DNA of 64,000 bases from Cryptomeria japonica (taxonomy: Eukaryota > Streptophyta > Pinopsida > Cupressales > Cupressaceae): NCBI RefSeq assembly GCF_030272615.1, contig NC_081413.1, positions 163,217,080 through 163,281,079 of the forward strand, written 5' to 3'. Positions 10,860-22,101 of the stretch are shown in pieces. Each line of letters begins with the position of its first letter. The first letter of the stretch is position 1. The notes under the pieces are model-generated. The model worked only from the letters and a program-made list of their open reading frames with translations. It did no database searches and was not told where the DNA came from. The translations under genes were made by a program, and so were the position numbers.

Positions 10860-12220
10860 TGATTGTATGATGAAAGAATAAGTATCTACTCAACTACTGA
10901 GAGGGGGGGGGGTGAATCAGTAGATAGAAAAACTGATAATAAACTTCACCAATCAGTCTCTCAAAGTAAGCTTAGAATAATAACTTTGTCAAGATAAAAA
11001 CTCATAAGATAAACAGGTTGACTGTTACAACAATTTAATAGTAAACAACTTCTTCATATCTCAATACTTCCGGTTATCATGACTTATCAAAAATAATTAA
11101 GTAGTTAAGTAAATCAACCATGAAAACATAACCATAAAAACATTCACCACTTGACACAAATATTTTTGACATGGAAACCCAAATAGGTAAAAACCACAGT
11201 GAGATGAGACTCACAAGATAATATCTGAACTCTTCTGAATTTCACCTTGTTAGGAGCCTAGCCTATTAAAGCTTTACAAAAAGTCTTGTTAAGAATTGAT
11301 CTTATTAGGAATCACTCAGTTAAGGGATTGACTAAAAATACCTTGTTAGAAGAAATATCCTGCAAGGAGTAACCTCGGTAGAGGATTTGAAAATCCAATC
11401 TAATGGACCACCTTGTTAGAGGATTTGAATAGCACCAAGCTTGTTAGAGCTTACCCAGTTAGGGGATTTCAATTCTATTGTAATTGTTAGAAAACAACAA
11501 GAGTTTGTTGATCTATCTGAATAGCACTACACTTGCTTGATCAGATCCATTTCATGCTCCTATCTACCTTTACTCAAACTGCAGATACATCATCCAGTTC
11601 GGCAACGACACACTCAACTGAACTGTGTCTATCTCTTAGTCAACTCTCTTAAAACTAAACAACTTTATCGACCTTAAATACAAATCAATCAGGTTGGTAA
11701 CCTAAAAAAAACCTAACTCTCATCGAGATTACAAACAAATTTGATTCAAGTATAAATGTTGGATTACATAGCAATCTCTGCACATCAATCAAGAAAATCT
11801 TGATCGCTCCTTGATCACCGCTTCATTGAACTTACTAACTCATCACGCACTTTGCATTAGATGCAATACATTTGCTCATTCCCTAGAAAAAAACCATTAC
11901 AACAACTCTCCAAAATCTCTTGGAATTGTATTCTTACAATAATCATGTGTGTCATCATCATTATCTCTCATCATCAGATCATAAACCAATATAACCAATT
12001 CACCAAACTTAATCAGTTAGAGTTTATCAAAATCAACCGGTAGGGTTTACCGGTTACAACAATAGATAAGGTTTACATTGGTTACTAGTTCTCCTCACAA
12101 ATTCTTCCTACTGGTTACAGTAACAATATTACATTATTATCAACAATATCATTACCGGTTTAATTGACATCAATGACAACATAACATATCATTAATGCAA
12201 TCTTCATGCAAATTGCAAAA
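10860..12220 (-). repeat. 3' LTR of Copia-B
   Basis: It matches 23534-24864 along its whole length. At the polypurine side the minus-strand LTR start has decayed to TTTTGC, where the other copy keeps TGTTGCC. It includes the C-rich block at about 10899-10922 and the CACNGTGGTTTTTACC block at about 11170-11205. Confidence 0.9.
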
Positions 12221-12553
12221 ATCTCCCCCTTTGGCATTGATGGTGATACAAGTATCAATACCATTAATTTTTGTGTGATTGTGAATAGGAATCTTGGTTT
12301 ACATTACCATGTATTCACCATGGCTCACTATGTCTTTAGCTTGTCACTGGTTCTCCTTCCCATAATCACATAATTCTTCTCCCCCTTTGACAACAATGCC
12401 AGATTGAAAGTAAAACAAGTTATGTCAAATTTCACTATGCATCATCAACAATCTACAACTTGATGCTCCCCCTATGGAATACATCCACTTTTACACCAAT
12501 CCTCCTATAAAATTCTACAAGTAGCTTTAGGACTGATGTAATCTACATCATAC
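12221..12553 (-). promoter_or_regulatory. Polypurine tracts and 3' untranslated region of Copia-B
   Basis: One purine tract abuts the LTR (minus strand CCAAAGGGGGAGAT, 12221-12235). A second lies at 12378-12389. No gene is visible between RNase H and the LTR. Confidence 0.75.
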
Positions 12554-13080
12554 TTAACTAGCTTCATGAAGAGGGACAACCCCTAACTGACATCTAAGAT
12601 ATTCAAAAGTAGTCTTAGGCAAAAGTTTAGCAAAAATATCTGCAAGTTGCTCCTTGGTAGAAACATGCTCCAAGATAACATCTTTACATTGAACTTTTTC
12701 CCTCAAGAAATGATACTTCGATTCAATATGCTTGGTTCGTGCATACAAAATAGGGTTCTTGGAAATATTTATGCCACTTGTTTTATCACATAAAATCTTT
12801 ATAGGTTCTAAAATCTTCATCTTAAAACCTTCCAAAATGTGCCTCATCCATATAACTTGTGTGCAATTCATGTAAGCTGCAACATACTCAGCTTTAGTAG
12901 TAGATTGTGAAGTACAACTCTACTTCTTACTACTCCATGAGACAAGTCTTCCTCTAAGAAAAAATGCTCCACTAGTTGTACTTTTCTGGTCATCAACATT
13001 TCCTACCCAATCTCCATCTGTGTACACCTTTGAGTCAAAATTTCCTCCATATGGATACCATAACCCATAATCATCAGTAC
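12554..13080 (-). pseudogene. Copia-B RNase H domain
   Basis: The domain starts with YTDGDWVGNVDDQKSTTSG, GAFFLRGRLVSWSSKK and, past a stop at about 12918, the segment SAAYMNCTQVIWMRHILEG and LCDKTSGINISKNP, ending with AKLLPKTTFEYLRCQLG. The acidic residue of the usual YDN block reads CDK, so the Asn is lost. The order and C-terminus match the other Copia copies here. Confidence 0.85.
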
Positions 13081-14404
13081 CTTTCAAGTATCTAAAAATT
13101 ATTTTGGTTGCTATCAGATGTGTTTCCTTAGGATTCTTCTGAAATCTAGCAACTATGCCAACTGCATGAGCTATGTCCGGTCTGTTGTGAACAACATAGT
13201 GCAATTTTCCAATCATTGACTTGTATTCCTTCTCATCAATAGATTTGGACTCATCTTCCTTAGACAACTGACAACCTATAACCATAGGTGTCCCAACTAG
13301 TTTACAGTCACTCATGCCAAATGTCTTCAAGACCTCTTTCACATACTTAGACTGTGTGATGAAAATACCATTCTTCATTTGTTGTAATTGCAAGCCTATT
13401 AAAAAAATTATTTCCCCCACTAAAGAAATTTCAAACTCATTTTTCATTTCATTTGCTAAATTGTTGCTCATGTCATCATTACCTCCAAATATGATATCAT
13501 CAACAAATACTTTGCTAACTAGTATTTTATCTACTTCAAATTTGAGATATATGTTACTATCATCACTAGTTCTTAGAAATCCTATCATCATCAGATGTGT
13601 ATGAATCCTTTCATACTATGCCCTAGGTGCCTTTTTTAATCTATATAAAGCTTTATGCAATCTGCATACCATGTCTTTCTTATCTGTCAAAGCATAACCA
13701 TCTAGTTGCTCAATGTATACTTCTTCTTCAAGTATCCCATTCAAAAACATTGACTTAACATCCATCTGGTATACCTTGAATTTCTTGTCTGCAATAAATG
13801 CAAGTAAAGTTTTGACACCTTCCAATCTTGCCACTCGTGCAAAATTTTCACCATAGTCTTCTTCTTCTTCTTGCACATAACCTTTGCAAACCAACCTAGC
13901 TTTATTGTGAACTACAACACCATCTTCATTCAACTTGTTCCTGAAAACCCACCTAGTTCCTATCATATTTTTATTTACTGGTCCGGGTACCACAGTCCAT
14001 GTGTTGTTCGTCTCAATTTGATCTAATTTCTCCTCCATAGCTTTAACCCAATGATCATCACCAAATGCTTCCTTAGCAGTTCTTAGTTCAATAGTGGAGA
14101 TCATGCAAGAATTTTCTCTGATTCTTCTTTTGGTTAGTACTACAACATCCTTATCCCCAATAATCTATTTAGGATTGTGATTCAGTCTCACATATCTTGG
14201 AATAACATGATAATTATCTTCAAGTTTAGCTTCTTCATGATCATCATCCTCTTCTAAATTTATTTGTTCCAGTTGGACTGGTACATCAATATTTGCTTTG
14301 CCAGTTTCAGATTTAACAGTTTTTGGTTTCAAAATCAAAATGCAAGGATCTTCATCCTTTTTCTCTAAGCTGGTTTCCTCTAAGACTTCAAGAAATTCAT
14401 CCAC
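13081..14404 (-). pseudogene. Copia-B reverse transcriptase with upstream acidic linker
   Basis: From right to left there is an acidic linker between integrase and RT (14165-14404), then [66 protein letters not shown], a break near 13610, then the active site [11 protein letters not shown] and FLIGLQLQQMKNG. The FVDD catalytic motif is intact. Breaks at about 13592-13616 and 14105-14164 separate open segments. Confidence 0.88.
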
Positions 14405-15394
14405 TCAAACATCAACACTCTCAACAATTCTCTATGTCTAGTTGTTAAAACACTTGTAGGCCTTACTCTTGGTGGAATAGCCAAGAAATATACTTTCATC
14501 CCTTTTAGCCTCAAATTTGCTAATATAATCATCTCTCTTAATAAAAAATTTGCTTCCAAATATTTTGAAATAACTAGCATCAGGTGATATACCATACCCA
14601 TATTCATAAGAAGTCTTGTCCTTACCTCTCTTTACCAGAATCCAGTTCATAGTGTAGTCAGTTGTGCTGATAGCTTCTCTCCAAAAAGTTTGCGCTACAC
14701 CTCCTTGTATCAACATCATCCTAGCAGCTTCAACAACTGATTGGTTGTTTCTCTCTACGATACCATTCTGTTGTGGTGTCCTCAGTGCAAAAATCTGCTG
14801 CTTGATACCATTTCCTTCACAATACCTAGTGAATTCCTCAAAAGTAAATTCATCGCCTTGATCTGTCCTTAGACACTTTATCTTCTTACTGCTCTCTTTC
14901 TCAGCTAAGGCCCTGATGAATGCCTTGAACTTACCAAAAGCTTCAGTCTTATCCTTCAAGAATGTGACCCACATCATCCTTGAGCAATCATCAGTGAAGT
15001 TCATGAAATATTTGTCGCCTTGAATACTTTTTGTTCTTATTGGTTCACAAAGATCTGTATGAACCAAATCTAACAAATGTTCCACTGAAAAAGATTTGCT
15101 CTTGAAAGTTGAGGATGCCATCTTTCCCAACTAACATTCTTTGCACAGAGCATTAACCGGTTTGTCTAACTAAGGCAAACCTCTCATTGTCTTGGACTTA
15201 CTCACTTTAACAATGTTATCAAAGTTTATATGACAAAATCTCCTATGCCAAAGCCAGCTATCATCTATCTTTGCAATTAAACAGTTGCTGACTTTAGGAT
15301 TAAGATGAAACAAGTTACCTTTAGTTTTCTTCCTAGTTGCAATCATTTCACCTTTATTGTCATAGATCTTGCACATACCATTTTTAAATTTCAA
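14405..15394 (-). pseudogene. Copia-B integrase
   Basis: The zinc-binding region reads WHRRFCHINFDN, followed past a stop by CKEC. The catalytic core has LVHTDLCEPIRT (first Asp), FTDDCSRMMW, CLRTDQGDEF (second Asp) and QQNGIVERNNQSVVEAARMM (Glu). The region after it, FKIFGSKFFIKRDDYISKF and SIFLGYSTKSKAYKCF, is the conserved Copia integrase tail. The segment 14438-15130 is open for 230 codons, so the core D,D,E triad survives. Confidence 0.87.
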
Positions 15395-15454
15395 TTGGTA
15401 TCCTCAGTCATTGAGTTGTGTCACACTCAAAATATTGTGCTTTAGACCTTCAAC

Positions 15455-15646
15455 CTAGTAGACATCATCTGCACTACTCTTTCCATTAAGAGAAATAGTT
15501 CCCTTACCTTTAACCATGCAAGGTGAGTCATTACCAAATCTTACAACTCTACCATCAAATTCATTCAAAGAAAGAAATTTGCTCTGATCATCGGTCGTGT
15601 GATGTGAACAACCACTATCAATGATCCAATCATTAGAGTTATCCAT
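15455..15646 (-). pseudogene. Copia-B aspartic protease core
   Basis: The active site DWIIDSGCSHHTT is intact, followed by FLSLNEFDGRVVRFGND and VKGKGTISLNG, the usual Copia protease continuation. The open part is 63 codons. A TAG follows near 15453 and one at the gag boundary near 15663-15665 separates it from Gag. Confidence 0.85.
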
Positions 15647-15664
15647 CCTAGATACTAATGCCTT

Positions 15665-16234
15665 CTAGTCTGACATCTCTTCTTTAATGGATACAAACAC
15701 AATGTCTTCATTAGAATCACCATAATATTCCTCATCAGTGATACCACCATCAACAACAATAAGACAATCTCTTTTTCCTTTACCCTTGTACTTCCTGAAT
15801 TTATCTCGCTTGTGCTCATTATCACCATTAGGACAATTACCAGCAATGTGTCCAATCTTGTTGCATGCAAAACATTTCAAAGGTAATTTGCCTCTATATT
15901 TACTTATACCTCTAGGCAACCGCTTGGCCAACAATGCTTCAAGCTCAACTAAACTGTCTTCATCATCAGCTTCTCTATTAGATCTAGATTCATAACTATG
16001 ACTAGCATCTCTACTTTTTCTCATAGATGGGTTAGAAACAGAAGCTCTAAATGTAGACTTAGATTTATGTACACTAACATCATAACCATTTAATTCAAAA
16101 GTAGTAAGCTTGCCAATGATAGAGTCAAGAGTTACCTTAGTTTTGTCAATGAACTTCAGCTCCTGAATAGCTGTAACTTGGATAACGTAGACCGGTAGCA
16201 AGGTTCTCAATACCTTACTAATCACTGTGGAATC
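15665..16234 (-). pseudogene. Copia-B gag, C-terminal part (interrupted by NA-1)
   Basis: It resumes just inside the NA-1 duplication and reads VLRTLLPVYVIQVTAIQELKF, IGKLTTFELNGYD, a basic/serine region, AKRLPRG, and an intact zinc knuckle CFACNKIGHIAGNC (CX2CX4HX4C). The missing N-terminal part lies at 23025-23464, on the other side of NA-1. Confidence 0.88.
16230..16234. repeat. Target-site duplication of NA-1, left copy (GAATC)
   Basis: GAATC precedes the left LTR, and the same five bases follow the right LTR at 23025-23029. The copies fall inside one gag codon series of Copia-B, which proves the insertion. Confidence 0.92.
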
Positions 16235-16293
16235 TATTGGCATATGGACACTCCAATGAGAAATTGTGTGTGATTGAAGGTTTTGTCATTGAT

Positions 16294-16467
16294 GGCAACC
16301 TTGCAATCCTATGGCATCGGCAAAGACATTATACCGACAAAGCATTACACAGGCAACCTTGCAATCCTATGGCACCGGCAAAGACATTATACCGGCAAAG
16401 CATTACACAAGCAACCTTGCAATCCTATGACACCGGCAAAGACATTATATTGGCTAAGCATTACTCA
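16294..16467 (+). repeat. Three 58-bp tandem repeats in U3 of the NA-1 5' LTR
   Basis: Units start at 16294, 16352 and 16410. Each holds GCAACCTTGCAATCCTATG, then a CACCGGCAAAGACATTATA-like segment and AAGCATTAC. The same three units occur in the 3' LTR, so the array pre-dates this insertion. Repeats upstream of the TATA box often act as enhancers, but that is inference. Confidence 0.92.
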
Positions 16468-16641
16468 AACAGAACAATGCACCGACATCAATAAAATCAA
16501 TGTACACTAGCACCAACACAAAAGATGTACACCGACACAGAAGGAAATATGTATACCAGCACAGAGGCCGATAGGATTTTTGATATGTAATATTTTGTTT
16601 ATCATTGTAAGATGACTTGGCAAATTGTAAAATGACTCTTG

Positions 16642-16650
16642 TATATAAAA
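16642..16650 (+). promoter_or_regulatory. TATA box of the NA-1 5' LTR
   Basis: TATATAAAA lies about 175 bases after the U3 repeats; the same motif is at 22490-22498 in the 3' LTR. It is the likely core promoter, with transcription starting about 30 bases downstream. Confidence 0.7.
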
Positions 16651-17177
16651 GAGATCATTGTAGGCATTTGTAGGATAGATATAGAGTATGTAATAAAAAA
16701 ATATAAGGCAAACCTAATGTGCGAATTGTAGGTCAAGGGTATATGTAAAGAACAAAGCAATAACCGGTACTGAATCTAGCATTGAAGATGCTATTTTAAA
16801 GTAGTACAGAATATCGGATTTGTGTAAATCCTCTTTGTAAGTCAGTGTGACTTCTTGTTGAGCAGTGAGCTCTAGGCAGTTGGCCTTCCTGCATGTGCAG
16901 GCCCCTATTGTAAGTAATATTCTCTTATTGGCCAGTAAGTGAATATTGTGGGTCACAAATCCCACCGAGGTTTTTCCCACACTGGGTTTCCTCATTAAAC
17001 ATCTTGTGTTATGGTGTTATTTTCATGTGGATGCTTTTGATTTTGTTATTTACATTAATTCTTGCATACAGATATACTGTTACTTCATATTCTACATATT
17101 TAGTTTCAAGAAAATCTAAAAACCGGTCAGATACTGATTCACCCCTCCCTCTTAGTATCTGTGGGAACCCTAACAAT

Positions 17178-17189
17178 TGGTATTAGATC
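17178..17189 (+). promoter_or_regulatory. Primer binding site of NA-1
   Basis: TGGTATTAGATC starts two bases after the LTR end. It is a variant of the initiator tRNA-Met site TGGTATCAGAGC; Copia-B has a similar variant, TGGTATTAGAGC. Confidence 0.85.
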
Positions 17190-17245
17190 CTAGTCCTCTA
17201 CTTCAGAAGCCTAACAGCTTGAGGAAGATCTTGACACCGGTAAAG

Positions 17246-18400
17246 ATGGAAAATCTGATGAAGCAACTTGAAGGAGCTCTTACTGACTATGATGCAAAAA
17301 AGTTGAAAAATATCAAATTAGAAGATGATTTAAAAGTAGCTCAGGACATTATTCAGGCACTTCAAGAAAATCTTACTGTTACAAGAAACAAGAGAAGAGA
17401 ACTTTGTGAAAAGTTGCAAAATGAAAATGATGAAAAGGAATCATTAAATGATATGATGAGAAAATTGAAACAAGAGATCATGACAACAAAAAATGAAATG
17501 TAGGATATGACTATGAGATTCTACAAAGAGATTGAGGACAGAAAGAGGAATGAAGAAGAATTGACTAGAAGACTAAGTGATGCAGCAAATGAGAACACAA
17601 GACTTAGCTATGAAAATGATATGTTGAAGACAGATCTGATGCATACTCAAAATGACTTGAATGAACTAATGAGACAAAAAGAGATCTTGGAAAGGGAATT
17701 GGAAACTGCAAATCAACACAAAGAAAAATTCAAGAAAAGCTCAAAAGAACTTGGTACCTTATTGAAGAACCAAAAACCCAAAGGTGACACTTCTGGAGTT
17801 GGATTTGAAGTTGGAGAAAGCTCTGGTACTGCAAATACCCAGGATCAAAGCAAACTGGTAAGACCCTCTATTACTTACAAATTCAATGGAAAATGCTTTA
17901 ACTAAAATAAATATGGTCATAGGGCAAATGAATGTAGATCTAGAAATTATCAAAACATCAATCCTCCCACTGGTCAATGCACCAAATGCAACAAAATTGG
18001 TCATAACTCTAAAAATTGTAGAATGAATGTAAGATGTTATGTTTGTGGAAGATTTGGTCATTTATCAAATAAATGCAGAACACAAACCGGCATAGGTTAT
18101 GGGAAAGCTATTCAGAAAAATAATGTAACTTGTTATGCATGTAACAAAATTGGTCATATTGCAAAATTTTATCAAAGCAAAGGTACACAGGTAGATAACA
18201 AAAGTACCAGCTTGAAAGGTAAAGAAAAGGTTGAAGAGGTTAAGCAAGAATTTTCAAAGCAATGGATTAGAAAAGGTAATCTAAATATTGGGGTTACTCC
18301 ACCGGTAGAACCAACAAATGCTTCACCGGCAGGACAATATGATGCTCCACCGGTAGGACAGAGCAATGCTCCATCGGCAAGATGTTCTTCATCAAATTGA
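17246..18400 (+). pseudogene. NA-1 ORF A: coiled-coil protein with four zinc knuckles (Gag-like)
   Basis: One reading frame of 384 codons from ATG 17246 to TGA 18398-18400, broken only by TAG 17501-17503 and TAA 17903-17905. Residues 1 to about 190 are rich in Leu/Glu/Lys heptad patterns (coiled coil). Four CX2CX4HX4C motifs follow: CFN-stop-NKYGHRANEC (its second Cys is the TAA), CTKCNKIGHNSKNC, CYVCGRFGHLSNKC and CYACNKIGHIAKFY (last Cys lost). The tail is Pro/Ala/Ser-rich. The organisation suggests an RNA-binding nucleocapsid-like protein that assembles by the coiled coil. I see no capsid-type gag domain, so the role is inferred. The first methionine after the primer site is used as the start. 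Confidence 0.8.
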
Positions 18401-18705
18401 AGAAAATTATCTTGAGGGTTTGGCAATTTAATGACACATGTGCTATTATTCCCTCGGTTAGAGAAAAGAAGTTGAAAATCCTTCATTACCGACAAATAAA
18501 GTTGAGTTAATACATCACCGGCAGACAATTAATGTGGTAGGTGGTAGAAAAGGCTTTATAAATTAAGTTTTTGGCTCCATTTCATTTCACCGTGAATTCA
18601 AAATTTCAGAGAGCGCAAAGATTCCCAAGCTAAGGCATTCCAAGCAAAGAGGCAAAGCACTTCAGCAATTAGTCCATCCAAAGGCAGAAAAAGGTATTTA
18701 TCATC
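18401..18705 (+). other. NA-1 spacer between ORF A and ORF B
   Basis: There is no open frame of note. It contains several GAGAAAAG and CACCG(G) words. It could hold signals for a second transcript or internal initiation of ORF B, but nothing specific is visible. Confidence 0.5.
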
Positions 18706-21700
18706 ATGGCATCCTCCTCTACACCTGAATTCATAGAAAACCCTACAGTAGTCAAGGTTATAAAATGACCTAGGCCCGTATTTGAGCTAGTTCCCGAGGT
18801 AGCTAAGAAAGATGACAACACAGGTGCTTTTTCCCAAATTCCAAAGGGTGTTGTTTATGCAGAAGACCCTAGAATGTACATTCATTGCAACATAGAGGAA
18901 TTAGGTGATGAAGAAATCAAAGACATGTACAAATCTGTTATATGTGACAATGCCAGAAATGTGAAACCTGAACACCAAATTGTTGAAACCCTAGGATTCA
19001 CTGAAATACTCTGCATTCCTGAATTTCCCAAGGAAGTGATTAGGATAGTTCTCAGCAGGGTACATGGCTCATTCTTTTGGCTTGACTCAGTACATAAAAT
19101 TACAAAGGTAGTTGTGAAAGAAGTAACCGGGTTACCTTCCACTGGTACCAGACCTGACAAAACCAAGAAGGTCTCCAATGACCTAGTAATGAAACTAACT
19201 AGTGCAACATCAGACAAAAGATCATTGAGGGTTAATGATGTAACCGATACAAATGTAAGATTCATTAGCATGATTCTAGGTTACAAAGCTACTCATGCAA
19301 ATAGGCTTAATTCTATTTCTAGTTTATGCATAAAAAGTGCTTATGACATGGTTAAGAACAATGTAAAAATTGACATCCGTGAATGGTTAAAAGATGAGTT
19401 AATTGATAACTTAGCAAAAATCAAGAAGGATAAGAAAGGAACCTTTAGATTTGGAAATTTGCTTGTATGCTTAATGCTACATATAACCAAACAGGCTCCC
19501 AGTATAGGCAACAAGGATTTTGGATTTGACATACCAGTAGGAAAACAATTGTCCGACTTATTCAACAACATGGGTGAAAACAAAGAAAAGAATATCCATG
19601 AGTATTTTCAAGCACTAAAGGTCAAAATGAATAAGAGGATCAGACTATCACAGGAAATTGTCAACAAATAAAAGGATGACATTTGTTTTGTAATCAAAAA
19701 GGATGAGATCTGGATGGAAGCAGTCATCCCAAGAACAATCTGGGTTATAGAAATGGGTTTGAAACAGATGACCACATAGTGGAAACTTATGCCAAAGCAC
19801 TTCTGGAAGCTCCCCATGAACCAAAGGAAGAAGTATTTGGTAGTGCTGAGCACATTGAAAGTCAAATACAATCCAAAAAGAGAGTAAAGAAAGTTGAGGC
19901 ATCTGTGAGGAAAGGAAGCAGGCAAGCAAAAGTCTTAAAATATGATGTACTAAAGAAAACCGGCATAACAGAAGATGAGTTGGTAGCCCAACAGCCTAAA
20001 ACTCATCTATCACCGGTAGATACCTCCTCAGAAGGAGATATGCCAACAACTTTCAAAAGAGTTGTGAGGAAAAGAGATCCCTCACCGGTATCGACTCCTT
20101 CACCTAGAAGGACAAGATAGAAGCAACAAGCTGTGAGATCTCCAATAAAGAAAGCCACACCTAAGAAAAAGCTAACCCCCAAAAGGAAGAAGAAGACAGA
20201 CACTGACTTGGCCCCTTTTGACATATTACTAGATGAAATCATAGTGGAAGGAAAATTGAAAAACATAGGGAAAATCTATGACACCCTATCAGAAATGATA
20301 AAGGACAAGTTGAGGAAAGTGTTATACTACACATGGACATGTATAAAAAGTTTTTGATGCAAGTCCTAAATGAAATTCCTGATGAATTATATAAGAGACT
20401 TGAGGCTAGAAGGCAAGGAATAATTGAGTTGGATAGGAAAATAAAAATAGAAAAATTACTTGCAATATACCTGACCAACTCACCTAAGGAAATTGATGAT
20501 TTGATAGCTCGGGCCAACTGGACAGTTTTTTCCACTACACACTAGCAAATATCATTAATGGCAGGCAAAGTTACTGAAGTCTCAACTGAAACAGAAGATG
20601 GTTGAGATAGATTCTTGGTTGAAAAAGAAAAACAAGAAGAATATATGAATCCCAAACCCATTCTGGTATATCAAAAGGACAAAGGGAAAGGTAAAGTTGG
20701 TGCACCACCAAGTATCAAGATTAGAGACAACTTACCCCCACCTCCTTTAAATACTCCACCAGTAAAAACAACTGTAGAAGATCAACCAGCAGCTAAGAGC
20801 ATGGACACAGAGGATAGCAATCCTAATCCTGAAGTCCTATATACTGTGAATGTTGATACTCAAGAAATCAACATAGTGGTAGATAAGGATACCACAGAGA
20901 AATCTGATAATAAGGAGCCACCGGCAATAGGAAACCAAGAGCAACCAGCAGGAGATTCAGAGAAAAAGAAGGAATCTGGAACACAAACAGAGCAACCAAT
21001 AGAGCTAAAGGCTCAAGAACAGATGCCACTGGTAAGAAATGATGCAAGAAAAACTATGGAGACACAGATAGACCTACCAGAGGTCAATACCAGCATGGTC
21101 CCTTCCACCGGCACTCAGTTTATTGGGTCATCATCAAATGTAACAGAGGTATTGCTTGATTCTATCAAGAAAATAACCGATTATAGCTCACAAGCATATA
21201 AAGCAATAGATGATTCAATTCCAGTTTTGAAATTAATAGCTCCAAACTATAATATAGCCAATAAAGATTCTTTAGGCCAGTTGGATACACTTTGTAAATA
21301 TATTTCTGGATATTTTGAGCAATCAAAGGTAGAAACTGTAAAAGAAAGTGTAGAAAAAGAAAAACAAAAATTCTTTGAGGAAGGAATAAAGAAGTGTAAC
21401 AGGGAATTTGACACACTTCTACTGGAACTGTGCAATATATTGAAAGAGTACAAAACTCTGTATAAAGACACCTGTAAGGTAAACTTTTTGACCACGGATG
21501 TAGATAAAAAGATAAGCAAGGTATAGGAAGAGATCAATAAACTTGCTGATAATTTTGTTAACTCACCTGATACATTATCAGTTTTTGAGGAAAAGATAAC
21601 AAATTTTGAGGAAGAATTACTTAAATTAGAAAGAGAAAAAGAAAAAATAATAAACAAGGCAAAATTTTTGAGATCTAAACTAAGTCCAAGATTGGACTAT

Positions 21701-21895
21701 TTAGCATCTTTGCGTAAGGAAATATCAGAGGCACTAAAATAGGGTAGCAAAACACTGGTAGAGCACTTACAGCATCTCACCGGTACAGTACACAGAACTG
21801 AGATAGCAATAAAGGAGAGCAAGAAGTTTATGGATGGGATAAACTTAATTTTGGGAGATATTCTTCAGCTAATAACTACCCAACTACAAGGTTGA
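18706..21895 (+). pseudogene. NA-1 ORF B: about 1060-codon protein of unknown family
   Basis: The frame starts at ATG 18706 (MASSSTPEF), has a TGA at 18766-18768, then 19671 TAA and frameshifts near 19700-19780 and 20320-20335, and ends at TGA 21893-21895. The N-terminal third is globular and mixed alpha/beta, with SFFWLDSVHKITKVVVKEV, TGLPSTGTRP, SAYDMVKNN, FRFGNLLVCLMLHITKQAP and HEYFQALKVKMNKR. The middle is strongly basic (KKATPKKKLTPKRKKK, about 20148-20195), like a nuclear localisation signal. The last third (about 21140-21890) is Glu/Lys/Leu-rich coiled coil. The WL..VHKIT..V..V.GLP pattern weakly recalls plant transposon-associated proteins, but I cannot name a family. No membrane segment or signal peptide is evident, which argues against a classical envelope protein. 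Confidence 0.7.
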
Positions 21896-22101
21896 GGTTA
21901 TGTATTGGTACAACTACAAATCTACTAACCTTTGTCATTGATGCCAAAGGGGGAGAAGTAGATGAGAAAATTCAAAACATAGGGATCACATGCTCAGGGG
22001 GAGCCCTCATATTTTTGGTAACATTTTTTTTGGTATACACATTTTTGGATATCTTTTTGAAATTTCTCATGAGTGTTGCCATCAATGCCAAAGGGGGAGA
22101 T
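21896..22101 (+). promoter_or_regulatory. Internal and terminal polypurine tracts of NA-1
   Basis: GATGCCAAAGGGGGAGAAG (tract 21946-21957) lies 145 bases before the terminal copy, and CAATGCCAAAGGGGGAGAT (tract 22090-22101) abuts the 3' LTR. Both are embedded in the same TCAATGCCAAAGGGGGAGA context used by the Copia elements here. Confidence 0.85.

Larger units (their letters stand above)
16235..17175 (+). repeat. 5' LTR of NA-1
   Basis: It begins TATTGGCATATGG (decayed from TGTTGG in the other copy) and ends CCCTAACA. It has U3 tandem repeats, a TATA box, the CCACCGAGGTTTTTCCCAC block (about 16960-16980), and the C-rich block ATTCACCCCTCCCTC (about 17137-17153). Confidence 0.93.

Noticed and set aside
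16294-16467. CRISPR-like array
   Set aside because: The 58-bp units are contiguous without unique spacers, lie in a plant LTR, and are duplicated in the other LTR.
16237-16510. Overlapping short open frames with repeated AILWHRQRH-like peptides in the NA-1 LTR
   Set aside because: They arise because the 58-bp repeats lack stops in two frames; they are noncoding U3 repeats.
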